Assembly: GCA_964017125.1 (NCBI GenBank) | Contig: OZ024916.1 | Span: forward strand, 3,469,798-3,533,797 | Direction of reading: 5' to 3' | DNA length: 64,000 bases | From: Flabesymbios commensalis | Taxonomy: Eukaryota > Annelida > Polychaeta > Terebellida > Flabelligeridae | Shown: positions 31,240-42,884 of the stretch, piece after piece | How positions within the stretch are numbered: the first letter of the stretch is position 1 | Layout: every line of letters starts with the position of its first letter | The notes under the pieces: model-generated | Told to the model about the DNA's origin: nothing | Seen by the model: the letters and a program-made list of their open reading frames with translations, nothing else | Databases searched by the model: none | Program-made: the position numbers and the translations under genes

Positions 31240-31350
31240 TCAATGAACACCAAGCAAGCACGAGGCGTTTATTCAATGTTGGTTCAATGTTCGGTCAGCG
31301 TCACAGACAGTGGATCAGCTTTAGATCTAACATTGGCACAGCGTCTCGTT
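31240..31350. mobile_element. CCCAGCAAACAC-family foldback
   Basis: It reads AAGCAAGCACGAGGCGTTTA, CAATGTTGGTTCAATG and AACATTGGCACAGCGTCTCG. Moderately diverged. Confidence 0.6.
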
Positions 31351-31391
31351 TTCCTTTTTCCGCCACTTGTCTACTTCCTTGATCTGTCCGA

Positions 31392-31703
31392 GGGGCGGGT
31401 AGTGGTTTGCACCGCTGCCTTTCACGCCAGAGTCCGGGGTTCGGTTCCCGGTCTCGGCGGTTTAAAATAAACAAAATTGTTTCTTCCCCATCAACGTGTG
31501 AAAGTTAGTATTGTGGGGAGCCTGCGTGACCGAGAAGTAGCGTGCTCGGCCTCAGACCGCCAGGGCTCGAATTTCGTATCCTGTGCCTGGAGGACAGTGT
31601 CATCTCAATCATCTCACCATCCTAAGGAGGTTCTCCTGGCCCAGTTTAGCCTATATGTGCACAAAGGTGGCCTAAAGCCCAATTCATTTCATTTCCATTC
31701 ATT
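31392..31703 (+). mobile_element. dimeric tRNA SINE, head type 1, with target duplication
   Basis: 312 bp flanked by the direct repeat TTGATCTGTCCGA at 31379-31391 and 31704-31716. The first half has GGTAGTGGTTTGCACC (A box) and GGGGTTCGGTTCCC (B box). The second half has GTGACCGAGAAGTAGCGTGC and GGGCTCGAATTTCG. The tail ends in CATTTCATTTCCATTC. Transcribed by RNA polymerase III if active; mobilised by a LINE in trans. Confidence 0.9.
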
Positions 31704-31789
31704 TTGATCTGTCCGATTCCAATTCCTTTCTGGACGTCTATCTTCATTGAATATATTTTTTACCTTTATCCTGTTAGTCATAGTCCTAA

Positions 31790-31990
31790 GGTAAATTAAT
31801 AAATTTACTTAAATTAATTTAATTTAGTTAAATTTTCACACACTTGAGGTTGTGTCTCGCTACCGTGACCCACAACGTCAAGTGATTGAAAAATACTCAT
31901 ATTTTTTTAATTTGAGAACAAAGATTTGCAATGTTCGATGTTTAAACAGTCATTTCACTTCCAATAACAGTGGTTTGATCGGCTAATAAA
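31790..31990. mobile_element. foldback element, class B, partial
   Basis: The hairpin ACACTTGAGGTTGTGTCTCG / CTACCGTGACCCACAACGTC is followed by AAGTGATTGAAAAATA. No clear TTAACCC end remains. Confidence 0.5.
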
Positions 31991-32109
31991 ATGACTATTC
32001 AAAGAAAAATGAAACAGTTAATGAAGGTGGCTTTGTGTAACATCTGTGCAAGGTCGGCACCTTGAAATACCAGGCCGAGCAAGACAAAAAACATTTTGTT
32101 TGCTAGAAT

Positions 32110-32235
32110 AGGTGAATGAGTATTTTAGGCCTCATTTGTGCACATGTAGGCTAAGCTGGGTCAGGATAATCTCATGGGGATGGTAAATTGTTTGAGAAGA
32201 CACTGCCCTCAAAGGTAAAGGTGAATGAAATGCCT
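32110..32235 (-). mobile_element. SINE 3' fragment
   Basis: On the minus strand it has the SINE tail: ACTGCC, TCTCA, ACCATCCCCATGAGATTATC, CAGCTTAGCC, TACATGTGCACAAATGAGG. The 5' half is absent. Confidence 0.55.
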
Positions 32236-33270
32236 TGACTGTATTATTACTTGGCTTTATTATGACTTGACTTTATTATGACTTGACTTATTTTTACCTG
32301 ACTTTGTTATTACTTGACTTTATTATGACTTGACTTTATTATTACTCGACTTTATTATGACTTTACTTTCTTATTACTTGACTTTATTATAACTTGACTT
32401 TATTATTACTTTACTTTCTTATTACTGGACTTTATTATTACAAGACTTTATTATTAGGTGACTTTATTATGACTTTATTATGATTTTCTTATTACTTGAC
32501 TTTTTTATTATTTGCACTTATTATAAGTGGACTTTATTATTACTTGACTTTTTTATGAAAGGACTTTATTATCACTTGAATTTATTATTACTGGACTTTA
32601 TTATTACTTGGCTTTATTATTACTTGCACTTATTTTTAGTAGACCTTATTATTACTGGACTTTATTATTTCTGGACTTTATTATTACCCGAATTTAGTGG
32701 ACTTTATTATTACTGGATTTTATTATGACTTGAATTTATTATTACTGAACTTTGGACTTTATTATTACTTAAATTTAGTATTACTTGCACTTATTATTAG
32801 TGGACATTATTATTAGTGGACTTTATTATTAATATACTTTATTATTACTTGACTTTTTTATGAAAGGACTTTATTATTACTTGAATTTATTATTACTGGA
32901 CTTTATATTACTTGGCTTTATTATTACTTGCACTTATTTTTAGTAAACCTTATTATTACTGGACTTTATTATTTCTGGACTTTATTATTACCCGAATTTA
33001 GTGGACTTTATTATTACTGGATTTTATTATGACTTGAATTTATTATTACTGAACTTTGGACTTTATTATTACTTAAATTTAGTATTACTTGCACTTATTA
33101 TTAGTGGACATTATTATTAGTTGACTTTATTATTAATATACTTTATTATTACTTGACTTTATTTTACCTGCCTTTATTATTACTTGACTTTATTATTACT
33201 TGACTTTATTATCACTTGACTTTATTATCACTTGATTTTCTTATCACTTCACTTTATTATCACCTGATGT
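32235..33270. repeat. AT-rich array of ~16-bp units
   Basis: Imperfect repeats of ACTTTATTATTACTTG and close variants (GACTTGACTTTATTATG). A ~240-bp block at about 32560-32810 recurs at about 32860-33110, so there is a higher-order duplication. Confidence 0.85.
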
Positions 33271-33589
33271 CAAAAATAAGAAATACGGGAATTTCGCTAA
33301 TATTATTTTAGCCTGGGCCAGTCCCTTTTCAAATGGACTGTATTTAGTATCTACACTAATTTAACATGTCAATTAACTTAGTAAATAACCTTCTCATTGG
33401 TGTTCTTATGATGGGTTATCTTGTTGATAACGGTGAATATACAATTTATTCCATTCATTATTTTAATTCAGATAACTCATGACGGGCCTCGGACCGATGT
33501 AGATTATTATGCACTGGCCACTCAATTTACTCAATACACCAGGGAGTAAAGTTATATCACTTGGATACAATCTGGAGTTTATAGCATCA

Positions 33590-36500
33590 TTTACATTATT
33601 TTAGTGTTTGCCTGTTCTAATGTCACATTGGAGTTTATTGTAATATTTACATTATTTCAGTGTTTGCTGTTCTAATGTCACATTGGAGTTTATTGTAATA
33701 TTTACATTATTTCAGTGTTTGCCTATTCTAATGTCACATTGGAGTTTATTGTAATATTTACATTATTTCAGTTTCTGCCTGTTCTAATGTCACATTGGAG
33801 TTTATTGTAATATTTTCATTATTTAAGTGTTTGCCTGTTCTAATGTCACATTGGAGTTTATTGTAATATTTACATTATTTCAGTGTCTGCTGTTCTAATG
33901 TCACATTGGAGTTTATTGTAATATTTACATTATTTCAGTGTTCGCCTGTTCTAATGTCACATTGGAGTTTATTGTAATATTTACATTATTTCAATGTTTG
34001 CTGTTCTAATGTCACATTGGAGTTTATTGTAATATTTACATTATTTCAGTGTTTGCCTGTTCTAATGTCACATTGGAGTTTATTGTAATATTTACATTAT
34101 TTCAATGTTTGCTGCTCTAATGTCACATTGGGATTTATTGTAATATTTACATTATTTCAGTGTTTGCCTGTTCTAATGTCACATTGGAGTTTATTGTAAT
34201 ATTTACATTATTTCAGTGTTTGCCTGTTCTAATGTCACATTGGAGTTTATTGTAATATTTACATTATTTCAGTTTCTGCCTCTTCTAATGTCGCATTGGA
34301 GTTTATTGTAATATTCACATTATTTCAGTGTTCGCCTGTTCTAATGTCACATTGGAGTTTATGGTAATATTTTCATTATTTAAGTGTTTGCCTGTTCTAA
34401 TGTCACATTGGAGTTTATTGTAATATTTATATTATTTCAGTGTTTGCCTGTTCTAATGTCACATTGGAGTTTATTGTAATATTTACATTATTTCAGTTTC
34501 TGCCTGTTCTAATGTCACATTGGAGTTTATTGTAATATTTACATTATTTCAGTGTTTGCTGTTCTAATGTCACATTGGAGTTCATTGTAATATTTACATT
34601 ATTTCAGTGTTTGCCTGTTCTAATGTCACATTGGAGTTTATTGTAATATTTACATTATTTCAATGTTTGCTGTTCTAATGTCACATTGGGGTTTATTGTA
34701 ATATTTACATTATTTCAGTGTTTGCCTGTTCTAATGTCACATTGGAGTTTATTGTAATATTTACATTATTTCAGAATTTGCCTGTTCTAATGTCACATTG
34801 GAGTTTATTGTAATATTTACATTATTTCAGTTTCTGCCTTTTCTAATGTCGCATTGGAGTTTATTGTAATATTTACATTATTTCAGTGTTCGCCTGTTCT
34901 AATGTCACATTGGAATTTATTGTAATATTTACATTATTTCTGTGTTCGCCTGTTCTAATGTCACATTGGAGTTTATTGTAATATTTACATTATTTCAGTT
35001 TCTGCCTGTTCTAATGTCACATTGGAGTTTATTGTAATATTTTCATTATTTCAGTGTTTGCCTGTTCTAATGTCACATTGGAGTTTATTGTAATATTTAC
35101 ATTATTTCAGTGTTTGCCTGTTCTAATGTCACATTGGAGTTTATTGTAATATTTACATTATTTCAGTGTTTGCCTGTTCTAATGTCACATTGGAGTTTAT
35201 TGTAATATTTACATTATTTCAGTGTTTGCCTGTTCTAATGTCACATTGGAGTTTATTGTAATATTTACATTATTTCAGTTTCTGCCTCTTCTAATGTCGC
35301 ATTGGAGTTTATTGTAATATTCACATTATTTCAGTGTTCGCCTGTTCTAATGTCACATTGGAGTTTATGGTAATATTTTCATTATTTAAGTGTTTGCCTG
35401 TTCTAATGTCACATTGGAGTTTATTGTAATATTTATATTATTTCAGTGTTTGCCTGTTCTAATGTCACATTGGAGTTTATTGTAATATTTACATTATTTC
35501 AGTTTCTGCCTGTTCTAATGTCACATTGGAGTTTATTGTAATATTTACATTATTTCAGTGTTTGCTGTTCTAATGTCACATTGGAGTTCATTGTAATATT
35601 TACATTATTTCAGTGTTTGCCTGTTCTAATGTCACATTGGAGTTTATTGTAATATTTACATTATTTCAATGTTTGCTGTTCTAATGTCACATTGGGGTTT
35701 ATTGTAATATTTACATTATTTCAGTGTTTGCCTGTTCTAATGTCACATTGGAGTTTATTGTAATATTTACATTATTTCAGAATTTGCCTGTTCTAATGTC
35801 ACATTGGAGTTTATTGTAATATTTACATTATTTCAGTTTCTGCCTTTTCTAATGTCGCATTGGAGTTTATTGTAATATTTACATTATTTCAGTGTTCGCC
35901 TGTTCTAATGTCACATTGGAGTTTATTGTAATATTTACATTATTTCTGTGTTCGCCTGTTCTAATGTCACATTGGAGTTTATTGTAATATTTACATTATT
36001 TCAGTTTCTGCCTGTTCTAATGTCACATTGGAGTTTATTGTAATATTTTCATTATTTCAGTGTTTGCCTGTTCTAATGTCACATTGGAGTTTATTGTAAT
36101 ATTTACATTATTTCAGTGTTTGCCTGTTCTAATGTCACATTGGAGTTTATTGTAATATTTACATTATTTCAGTGTTTGCCTGTTCTAATGTCATATTGGA
36201 GTTTATTGTAATATTTACATTATTTCAGTGTTCGCCTGTTCTAATGTAACATTGGAGTTTATTGTAATACTTACATTATTTCAGTGTTTTTCTATTCTAA
36301 TGTCACATTGGAGTTTATTGTAATATTTACATTATTTCAGTGTTTGCCTGTTCTAATGTCACATTGGAGTTTATTGTAATATTTACATTATTTCAGTTTC
36401 TGCCTGTTCTAATGTCGCATTGGAGTTTATTGTAATATTTACATTATTTCAGTTTCTGCCTGTTCTAATGTCACATTGGAGTTTATAGTAACATTTAAAT

Positions 36501-36780
36501 TATTTCAGTGTTCGCCTGTTTTAATGTCACATTAGAGTTTATTGTAATATTTACATTATTTCAGTTTCTGTCTGTTCTAATGTCGCATTGGAGTTTATTG
36601 TAATATTTACATTATTTCAGTTTCTGCCTGTTCTAATGTCACATTGGAGTTTATTGTAATATTTACATTATTTCAGTGTTCGCCTGTTCTAATGTCACAT
36701 TAGAGTTTATTGTAATATTTACATTATTTCAGTTTCTGCCTGTTCTAATGTCACATTGGAATTTATTGCATTACTTATAT
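33590..36780. repeat. 3.2-kb array of ~56-bp units with 1006-bp higher-order repeat
   Basis: About 57 units of TTTGCCTGTTCTAATGTCAC, ATTGGAGTTTATTGTAATAT, TTACATTATTTCAG. Each unit has a strong acceptor-like site (TTTACATTATTTCAG) and a GTAATAT donor-like site 35 bases on. 34273-35278 is repeated almost unchanged at 35279-36284, down to the same odd variants (TGCCTCTTCTAATGTCGC, TTTATGGTAATA). Confidence 0.95.
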
Positions 36781-36833
36781 CATTTGAATGGTCGGCTGTT
36801 TCATTGTCGCATTGCAGTTTCTTGTACTATTAG

Positions 36834-37133
36834 GCTCGGCCAGAGAACCTGGAGCCTATTAAGTTTGTTGCGCCTGTGTTTGTGTCCTGCTCTGCTGAAA
36901 GAGGGGTGCCGTGTGTGGAAACAGTTGACAGTTTTTGGGAAACATTCCTTCTTAACCAGTCATATATAACGTTTGATTTCGCAGGTGAAATCCTTGCGTG
37001 TTGGGAACTGTTTAAAAAGGCTGTAGCATTAGTGATGCTGAGTCTAGCCCCACCTGGCGAGTATATACCGGTGCTGCGGGAGTTATTGGTTGATCCGGGT
37101 ATTAGATCCAGTCGGGTTTGGAGGCTATTTTGA
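36834..37133 (+). CDS. unrecognised open reading frame of ~99 codons
   Basis: Open from just after a TAG at 36831 to TGA at 37134. It reads ARPENLEPIKFVAPVFVSCS, then FWETFLLNQSYITFDFAGE, and ends ELLVDPGIRSSRVWRLF. There is no ATG at its start. It could be an exon (a GCAG acceptor lies 20 bases upstream) or a piece of an old transposon. I do not recognise the family. Confidence 0.25.
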   Translation, partial: ARPENLEPIKFVAPVFVSCSAERGVPCVETVDSFWETFLLNQSYITFDFAGEILACWELFKKAVALVMLSLAPPGEYIPVLRELLVDPGIRSSRVWRLF

Positions 37134-37209
37134 TGATGTTGTTTAACTTATCATGCTGTTGGGCAGTCTGCTCAGGTATGTTGAAGATGGTGGGAGGAAT
37201 AAACGTTGA

Positions 37210-37372
37210 AAATATATTTTACCATGTCTGGTTCTTTCCTTAATTATATCCTGGACATTTAGGATTCTGGCCCACGAGGAAGACCAATACAGTTATGTTT
37301 GCAAAATATTAGGCCAAATTTTTGTCCATAGCACTTAAACAGCCAAAAGCCGGGCCTCAGAGCCGTCGACAT
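37210..37372 (+). repeat. dispersed repeat D3, copy 1
   Basis: It matches 59893-60045 in inverted orientation. Shared strings include GGTTCTTTCCTTAATTATAT, CCTGGACATTTAGGATTCTG and AAATATTAGGCCAA. Non-coding, family unknown. A poly-T run follows at 37399-37430. Confidence 0.7.
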
Positions 37373-37399
37373 CACACACCTTGATGTTTAATATTATTG

Positions 37400-37436
<37 letters not shown>

Positions 37437-37620
37437 TGAAATGATTTGGTATATAACATACAAATTAAAAATAATCTAAAATAACACTTCAAAAATAATT
37501 GTCGTCATACTTAATACATCTATTAGCCTTGTGATTACCAGATGAGTTAAATAAATAATCGTAATTGGTATTCCCGCAGTGAAAAAAACTGAGAGTTAAC
37601 ATAGATTTTTAATTTTACAG

Positions 37621-37806
37621 CTTCTCAACAGTGCAGTCACAGATACGTGGAAAACACTAATAGTCCAGGCATAGAAGGAGTTTACGAGCAGATCAACGAG
37701 GTGATATGTTCAGTCAGACCAGCTTACAGACAGATATGTCCTAATTTTGTTGATGTTTACTATCTATTTTTTGCTTGGTCGACAATTAATGAGTGGGTTA
37801 TTGTAG
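37621..37806 (+). CDS. unidentified gene, exon with Cys/Tyr module 1
   Basis: After AATTTTACAG, 61 codons in phase 1 encode CSHRYVENTNSPGIEGVYEQ, VICSVRPAYRQICPNFVD and YYLFFAWSTINEWVIV, with the donor GTAG/GTACCT. The pattern is C...Y...G.Y......RP.Y.......YYLF.W...W.I.G. It resembles small extracellular modules with a G-x-Y...G-x-P-V-Y core seen in many invertebrate secreted proteins. Phase 1-1 suggests a shuffled module. The gene's start is not seen. Confidence 0.45.
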
Positions 37807-37918
37807 GTACCTATGAGAATTGTAATGAAACTAACATGGAATTAGAGGCAGCTGTCAGAGAGAGGGATGGATCTTCACCCCCCCCCCCTCCCCCACAAAG
37901 TGACAAAGGCATAGTCAG

Positions 37919-37972
37919 AGTATATAACAAGCAGATGGGAGGAGAATGAAGAGCTGACCGTGATTTGTGATG
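37919..37972 (+). CDS. unidentified gene, short linker exon (54 bp)
   Basis: It follows TAGTCAG and ends GATG/GTGAGT, phase 1 on both sides. It encodes YITSRWEENEELTVICD. It is supported only by phase agreement with both neighbours and good splice sites. The 112-bp intron before it has a C-rich tract. Confidence 0.4.
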
Positions 37973-38409
37973 GTGAGTAAACTCAATGTGCTATACGCCT
38001 AGTTAAAGTAATCAAAAATAAGAAACCCCTCAAGATTAAAGTGTATTAATTTTTTAATTAAACTAGAATTCCATGTCGTGAAAAATATATATTCGACTTA
38101 TTTCGAACAAATAATTGGAGGGTTTCAAATCATAGGTAATATGATTATTTTTAAAATGAGACTAAGAACACTAATTGTCATGAGAGAAAAATCCAAATGA
38201 ATAGATATCAACAATCATGTGTTTTCACAAGGCCTGGCTTCATATTCTTATAGCAATGTAAACACACGAATATGTAAATTATGTTACATTTGGTTGTCAT
38301 AATAATAATTGGTTGTAAATGATAAAATAAAATATCCTTCATGATAAATTAAAACATAACAATTTAACCCACGTAAGTTTGCTTATACTGATTTTTTCAC
38401 TTTTCACAG

Positions 38410-38583
38410 GTACCGTTAGTAGTTTATGTGAGAGTTTAGAGCTAACCAGGACAGTGGGACATTTTGATAAGGAAGGCATCTACACACTAATACCCAACGT
38501 TCACTGTACCGGCAAACCTGTCTACAAAATATCAGGAGGAACAAGAGATTGGTTTACCTATTACCTAGGGTCTTGCGTCATAG
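38410..38583 (+). CDS. unidentified gene, exon with Cys/Tyr module 2
   Basis: After TTTTCACAG, 57 codons encode TVSSLCESLELTRTVGHFDK, EGIYTLIPNVHCTGKPVYKI and WFTYYLGSCVIG, with the donor ATAG/GTAAAG. It shares the C-x-x-L...G-x-Y...G-x-P-V-Y...Y-Y-L...I-G pattern with 37621-37806. No following exon was found before 39400, so the gene may be partial, decayed or continue in ways I cannot see. Confidence 0.5.
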
Positions 38584-38589
38584 GTAAAG

Positions 38590-39405
38590 AGATGTGTGGC
38601 AATATAAGTACGTATAGTGAGAGAACTGAAAAGTGATGCGTCATCCACTGATTGATTTATTTCTTACCGGCGCAAAACTGGTATAAAGACCCTTACGACA
38701 GTACCCGTACAGGTGCTGCACTGGTATAACTGTCGGCTTCGTTTGTAGTATACTGCGGCGTCTGTAAGTACCCAAAAAGCATGTGACTTTTTATTCAATA
38801 TCGGTTAATAAAGGGGGAGGTGATTGATGTAGGGGGGGGGGGGGTCTGGGGGCATATCCCACAGAAAAGTTCAAAATTTCAGAAAAAATACGTGTACATG
38901 TAAATATGATTTTCAGCGTCAAAGGTTGGTCAATATCTAGTTATTTGTAATAACAATTTTTTTTCAAAAAATTGCTAGGAAAAGGGGGCTGGACTCGGGT
39001 CTCCCTAAATCTGTCACTGTAAAAATATAAGCCTAATTGTCGGCTGATTTGACATGACCTTAAAATTACCCGGGTGTGACCAAGAAAGGGTCCCTCTTCT
39101 GGAATAGAAGTCTTAGCCTATGTTCCAAATTGCTTTAATTTATCATTGAATTAGAACAGGTACATACATGTATTTTTTTTCCGACCCCAAATTTGTTTTC
39201 ACCGAACTGGCTAGCACAATGAAGTATGAGGGAGGGTTCTTATATAACATTGTTTTCAGCGAGTGAAGTCACTACGTTTCACAGAATGAAGTATGGGGGA
39301 TGGGGTGTTATATAACTTTGTTTTCACCGAGTGACGTCGCTGCGTTTCACAGAGTTGGAAGTCAAGTAACAATCTGGCGATTTATGCCCGGTGTGATTGA
39401 TGAGG
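38590..39405. other. no gene seen
   Basis: It has a G-run at about 38831-38842 and two diverged direct copies of AATGAAGTATGnGGGA with TTATATAAC and TTGTTTTCACCGAGTGA (39218-39355). Otherwise nothing. Confidence 0.4.
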
Positions 39406-39408
39406 GAT

Positions 39409-39518
39409 CCCAGTAAACACAAAACATTTGTATAGCATTTATACAATGTTGGGCCAACATCGAAGACATTGGTCCAACATTGTATAAATGTTATACAAAT
39501 GTTTTGTGTTTTGCTGGG
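39409..39518. mobile_element. CCCAGCAAACAC-family foldback, ACATTTGTA subtype
   Basis: The ends CCCAGTAAACACAAAACATTTG and CAAATGTTTTGTGTTTTGCTGGG-like flank a centre reading GTTGGGCCAACATCGAAGAC. A near-perfect 110-bp palindrome. Confidence 0.82.
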
Positions 39519-40870
39519 AGTACCGGGCTCGCCGGGTGCATTTTTTCAATTCCCAGACGGGAAAGTCATTTCAACTTCCTTTCTCAATAGCCAATATTGA
39601 AGTTGTGCGTGACTTCTATGTGGGGTTTCCTCCTAAGTATTATACACGGCATTCTTTCAGAATAGGAGAGGAACTTCAGCTGCATCGAGTTATTCAGAAA
39701 GTCAGATTCAAGCTATGGAAATCGAGTGCATTTAACAAAATAGATACGTATTCCTTCATTAGCAACGTAGTATCTTGAAATTAAAATCATGTGCATGTTT
39801 TGATAATGAAAAAAAAAATGTATGGAGTCCGGTGATGTGGGAATTATTACTGAGCAGGTATCTGGGTACTAGTACGTCAGTCCGCCGGAGTGGGGTAGCC
39901 TAAGCTTTAGGCTATTTGGCGGTTAACCTACTCCCCCATTTTACTTAGAATTGTATATGCTACGGTGTGTTATAGTCTTATTGAATGCCGGTTTGATCTG
40001 CACGAGCAGAATACTAATATGCACGGACGGAATACTGAACTGAACCGACCTAATATAATATTAATCTGCCTGGACGGAATATTATTACGTAAAGACGGAA
40101 TACTAATATGGCCGGATGGAATACTCATTCATTTGAGATCAAATATTTTTTTATTGTACAATTTGTGATTGCTGGCCTAGTTGTCATAACGCGTCGCTTC
40201 ATTTGGAGTTTTATAGATAATCTGATAATTTAAGGAACCTTTATCCCACGACCCTCCATTTTAAATCACAGCCATGTTGGGCAGCTAATATCAACTGTAT
40301 AATTTTACAAATGAAGTTTTCACCCACGTGTATCGCGTTAGCGAGAATAAACTTAAATGAAGATTCAAAAAATCAAGGTTAGGTAGGTTATCAAAAGGTT
40401 AATTGCTTTGCAGTAGCGCAAAATAAGTGATATCCATAAACGTTGCGAACGAACCGACGGACGGACGGACAGTCAAATGTTGGCTGATGCCTAAGATCAA
40501 TACATTAAAACCAGTAGTTGTAGTGAATGTGATATTGTTTATTTTTTAAAACGATTAGTCTCCGTCGAATCTGCTTAATTACTGTATGCGGATAGCGCTA
40601 ATAGAATAATATTACAATGCATGTGCATAGTGCTAATAGAATAATATCAAAATGGAAATAAAATAATCAAGTCATTAAAATTGACAGCATTTTCTGGTGA
40701 ACCCCAAAAATGATTAAATTAAGGTAATCAGCGGAATTGATCCTAAGTCAAATGATCCATACAAAAACTGTGATAAAATAAACTCAACACAGTCGTGGAA
40801 TAAACATGAAAATAAAGTATTTATTTATAGTTGTTTCACTCATAAACATTGAATATCGTAAAACCGACAC
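39519..40870. other. no gene seen; small repeats
   Basis: 39965-40140 has imperfect ~36-bp repeats around GACGGAATACTAATATG. 39870-39930 is a short inverted repeat (GGAGTGGGGTAGCCTAAGC / TTAACCTACTCCCC). GGACGGACGGACGG lies at 40458. Confidence 0.4.
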
Positions 40871-40871
40871 C

Positions 40872-40977
40872 ACAGCAGACACGATAAATTCAACCAGTGC
40901 CGGCCCACTATTGGCCAACCGTCTGCGACGCTGGACCAGCATTGAGCCAACATTTGCTTAAGGTCTAGTGTTTTCTC
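40872..40977. mobile_element. CCCAGCAAACAC-family foldback
   Basis: It contains CAGCAGACACGATAAATTCA, GCCAACCGTCTGCGACGCTGG and GAGCCAACATTTGCTTAAGG. Diverged. Confidence 0.6.
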
Positions 40978-41084
40978 GGTACATATAATTATAATAATAT
41001 TATTAATAATTAACCAGCCTCGTCAAGTATTGCGGCGATGATCACGTGTGGCATGTCCGGGCGTCAAGTACGATATCACTGACC

Positions 41085-41182
41085 CGATAAGCACGGGACT
41101 TTGACCCAATGTTGGTTTAATGCTGGGCCAACGTCGCAGACGGTGGACCAACATTGGGTCAACGTCTCGCGTATGCTGGGGA
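41085..41182. mobile_element. CCCAGCAAACAC-family foldback, reference copy
   Basis: It reads AAGCACGGGACTTTGACCCA, ATGTTGGTTTAATGCTGGGC, CAACGTCGCAGACGGTGG and ACCAACATTGGGTCAACGTC, ending TCGCGTATGCTGGG. A well-preserved inverted pair of arms. Confidence 0.75.
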
Positions 41183-41329
41183 TGACGAGCGTCTCCATCA
41201 CCATATATAACCAATAACAAATTTTATACATTTGTTAACTTTAACTATGTAATAATCAGATAATGCTATGTACAATATATTAGCCCACACTTCGCTTAAC
41301 CTCTTGTGTAGCTGAATTGTTTGTGAGTA

Positions 41330-41503
41330 TTTATCATATCAGCTGGTATTGCAAACGCAATTTCAAGCTTCATATCAATGATAAAAAGTATTATTTATAA
41401 AAAAAATTAACATAATTAAATTATTCCATTAACTGAGCATCCACCACAAGATATGTTACACATTTTAGGGGTGATGTATGTAGTGTAAAATGTGCTTGAA
41501 AAC

Positions 41504-41569
<66 letters not shown>

Positions 41570-41592
41570 TCATAGCAAAACAAGGGTTAATA
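41330..41592. mobile_element. TTAA-ended foldback, class C, with (TA)n inside
   Basis: The hairpin AGCTGGTATTGCAAACGC / AATTTCAAGCTTC is followed by AACTGAGCATCCACCACAAG, GTGCTTGAAAACG, a (TA)n run at 41505-41566, and AACAAGGGTTAA. The microsatellite grew from ACGTATATATA inside the element. Confidence 0.7.
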
Positions 41593-41654
41593 TTTTGTAT
41601 ATTTTACAATAAAACTACAAACTGCATTAGTGATTCCAAGGCAGCAATTACAAA

Positions 41655-41735
41655 ATGTCAACCCAATGTTGGGCCAATGCTGGTCCATCGTCTACGCTGC
41701 CCAATATCGAAGCAACATTGTCTCTACCCAGTATG
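41655..41735. mobile_element. CCCAGCAAACAC-family fragment
   Basis: GTCAACCCAATGTTGGGCCA, ATGCTGGTCCATCGTCTACG, ATCGAAGCAACATTG. Ends lost. Confidence 0.5.
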
Positions 41736-41922
41736 ACTGAGCCACTCATTTTATCGTACTCCACAGGTGTTATCGACCACGAGACTTGTACTGATAACTT
41801 CCTGTATCGACCAAATGAATTCGTTCTCCGGTTGCAATTTATTTACGTTATACTTATACTGACGCATTCTAGTCTAAATATTTTAATTATCAGTTAAACA
41901 TGTGGGTGGTCGTACGATAAAA

Positions 41923-42034
41923 TGCATATGGCACTGCTTTTCGGTCGATAAAGGCTCAGATTGGTACTCGGCCTGTATCTGGCGATGGCGTACCGATCTG
42001 AGCCTTTATCGACCAAAAAGCAGTGCCATATGCA
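41923..42034. mobile_element. 112-bp near-perfect foldback
   Basis: The arms TGCATATGGCACTGCTTTTC, GGTCGATAAAGGCTCAGAT and their inverted copies (ATCTGAGCCTTTATCGACC, AGCAGTGCCATATGCA) flank a ~22-base loop. Not related to the other families here. Confidence 0.75.
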
Positions 42035-42309
42035 CATCTTCTTCGCTTTAGGCCCTGTCACACTGACCGCCATTTTGTTTCCACAGACAGCTGTGTAAAC
42101 ACGACACCCACGCTGCTGACCAAAAAACTCGGATGCCATGAAATTGAGACGATTATTTCATTGTAACTCACAACAGCACTTGAAACAGGGAATTATTTTT
42201 CGTTCACTTTCAGTTGTACATTGCGTGTAGTCTAATGAACTAAAAAATGCTTTAAATTTATGAAAATGACATAAGATAATCTGTATAATCTGTATGTATA
42301 AATCTAAGT

Positions 42310-42405
42310 AATTTTCAGTTACTTGAAGCTATGGATCGCGGCAGTGAGGCACAACTTCAAGAGACGGAAATTATACTGAATCGCTCAGTGCTCTAGGGGT
42401 TACCA
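42310..42405. mobile_element. class B foldback, short form
   Basis: TCAGTTACTTGAAGCTATGG, ATCGCGGCAGTGAGGCAC and AACTTCAAGAGACGG, then CAGTGCTCTAGGGGTTA. The right terminus is recognisable; the left is not. Confidence 0.5.
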
Positions 42406-42473
42406 TAGAAACATCGCAAACTTTTGTACTCGAAGAGTAAATAGACTATGCCCAAAGTCACATTAAAAGTAGC

Positions 42474-42812
42474 AACCAGGATCGCATGTTTTCCGTTGAT
42501 TTCTCGGTCAATTGTCGACCGATTTTCATGAAATTTGGTAACAATCATATTTCAACTGAATCCCAATGTCCCTGAAAATTTCGTAGAATTATATATCATA
42601 TTTCAAAAGTTAGACCATTTGACATGTAATAAATTGAAATTACGACGTCCCTCTATAAACCCATTAAACTAATTCTAGAATTTTATACATGTCAAATGGT
42701 CTAACTTTTGAAATATAAAATATAATTTTGCAAAATTTTTACTGCTGTTGGGATTTGAATAGAAAATAACCTATGCAAAATTGCCGCAAAATCATGCGAT
42801 CCTGGTTAATTG
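42474..42812. mobile_element. 340-bp imperfect foldback element
   Basis: The left arm has AACCAGGATCGCATG, then further in ATATTTCAAAAGTTAGACCA and TTTGACATGTA. The right arm has the inverses (TACATGTCAAATGGTCTAAC, CATGCGATCCTGGTT). No gene inside. Confidence 0.65.
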
Positions 42813-42884
42813 ACGGCGGGTATAGTTGTTCTTTGGAAACAAAACCCATTTTAAATTGTTCAAATGAGAGTAAACCACATTCAC

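Noticed and set aside
31477-31707. ORF reading MFLPHQRVKVSIVGSLRDRE, also at 49076 and 56597
   Set aside because: The same ORF recurs because it is the translated second half of the SINE.
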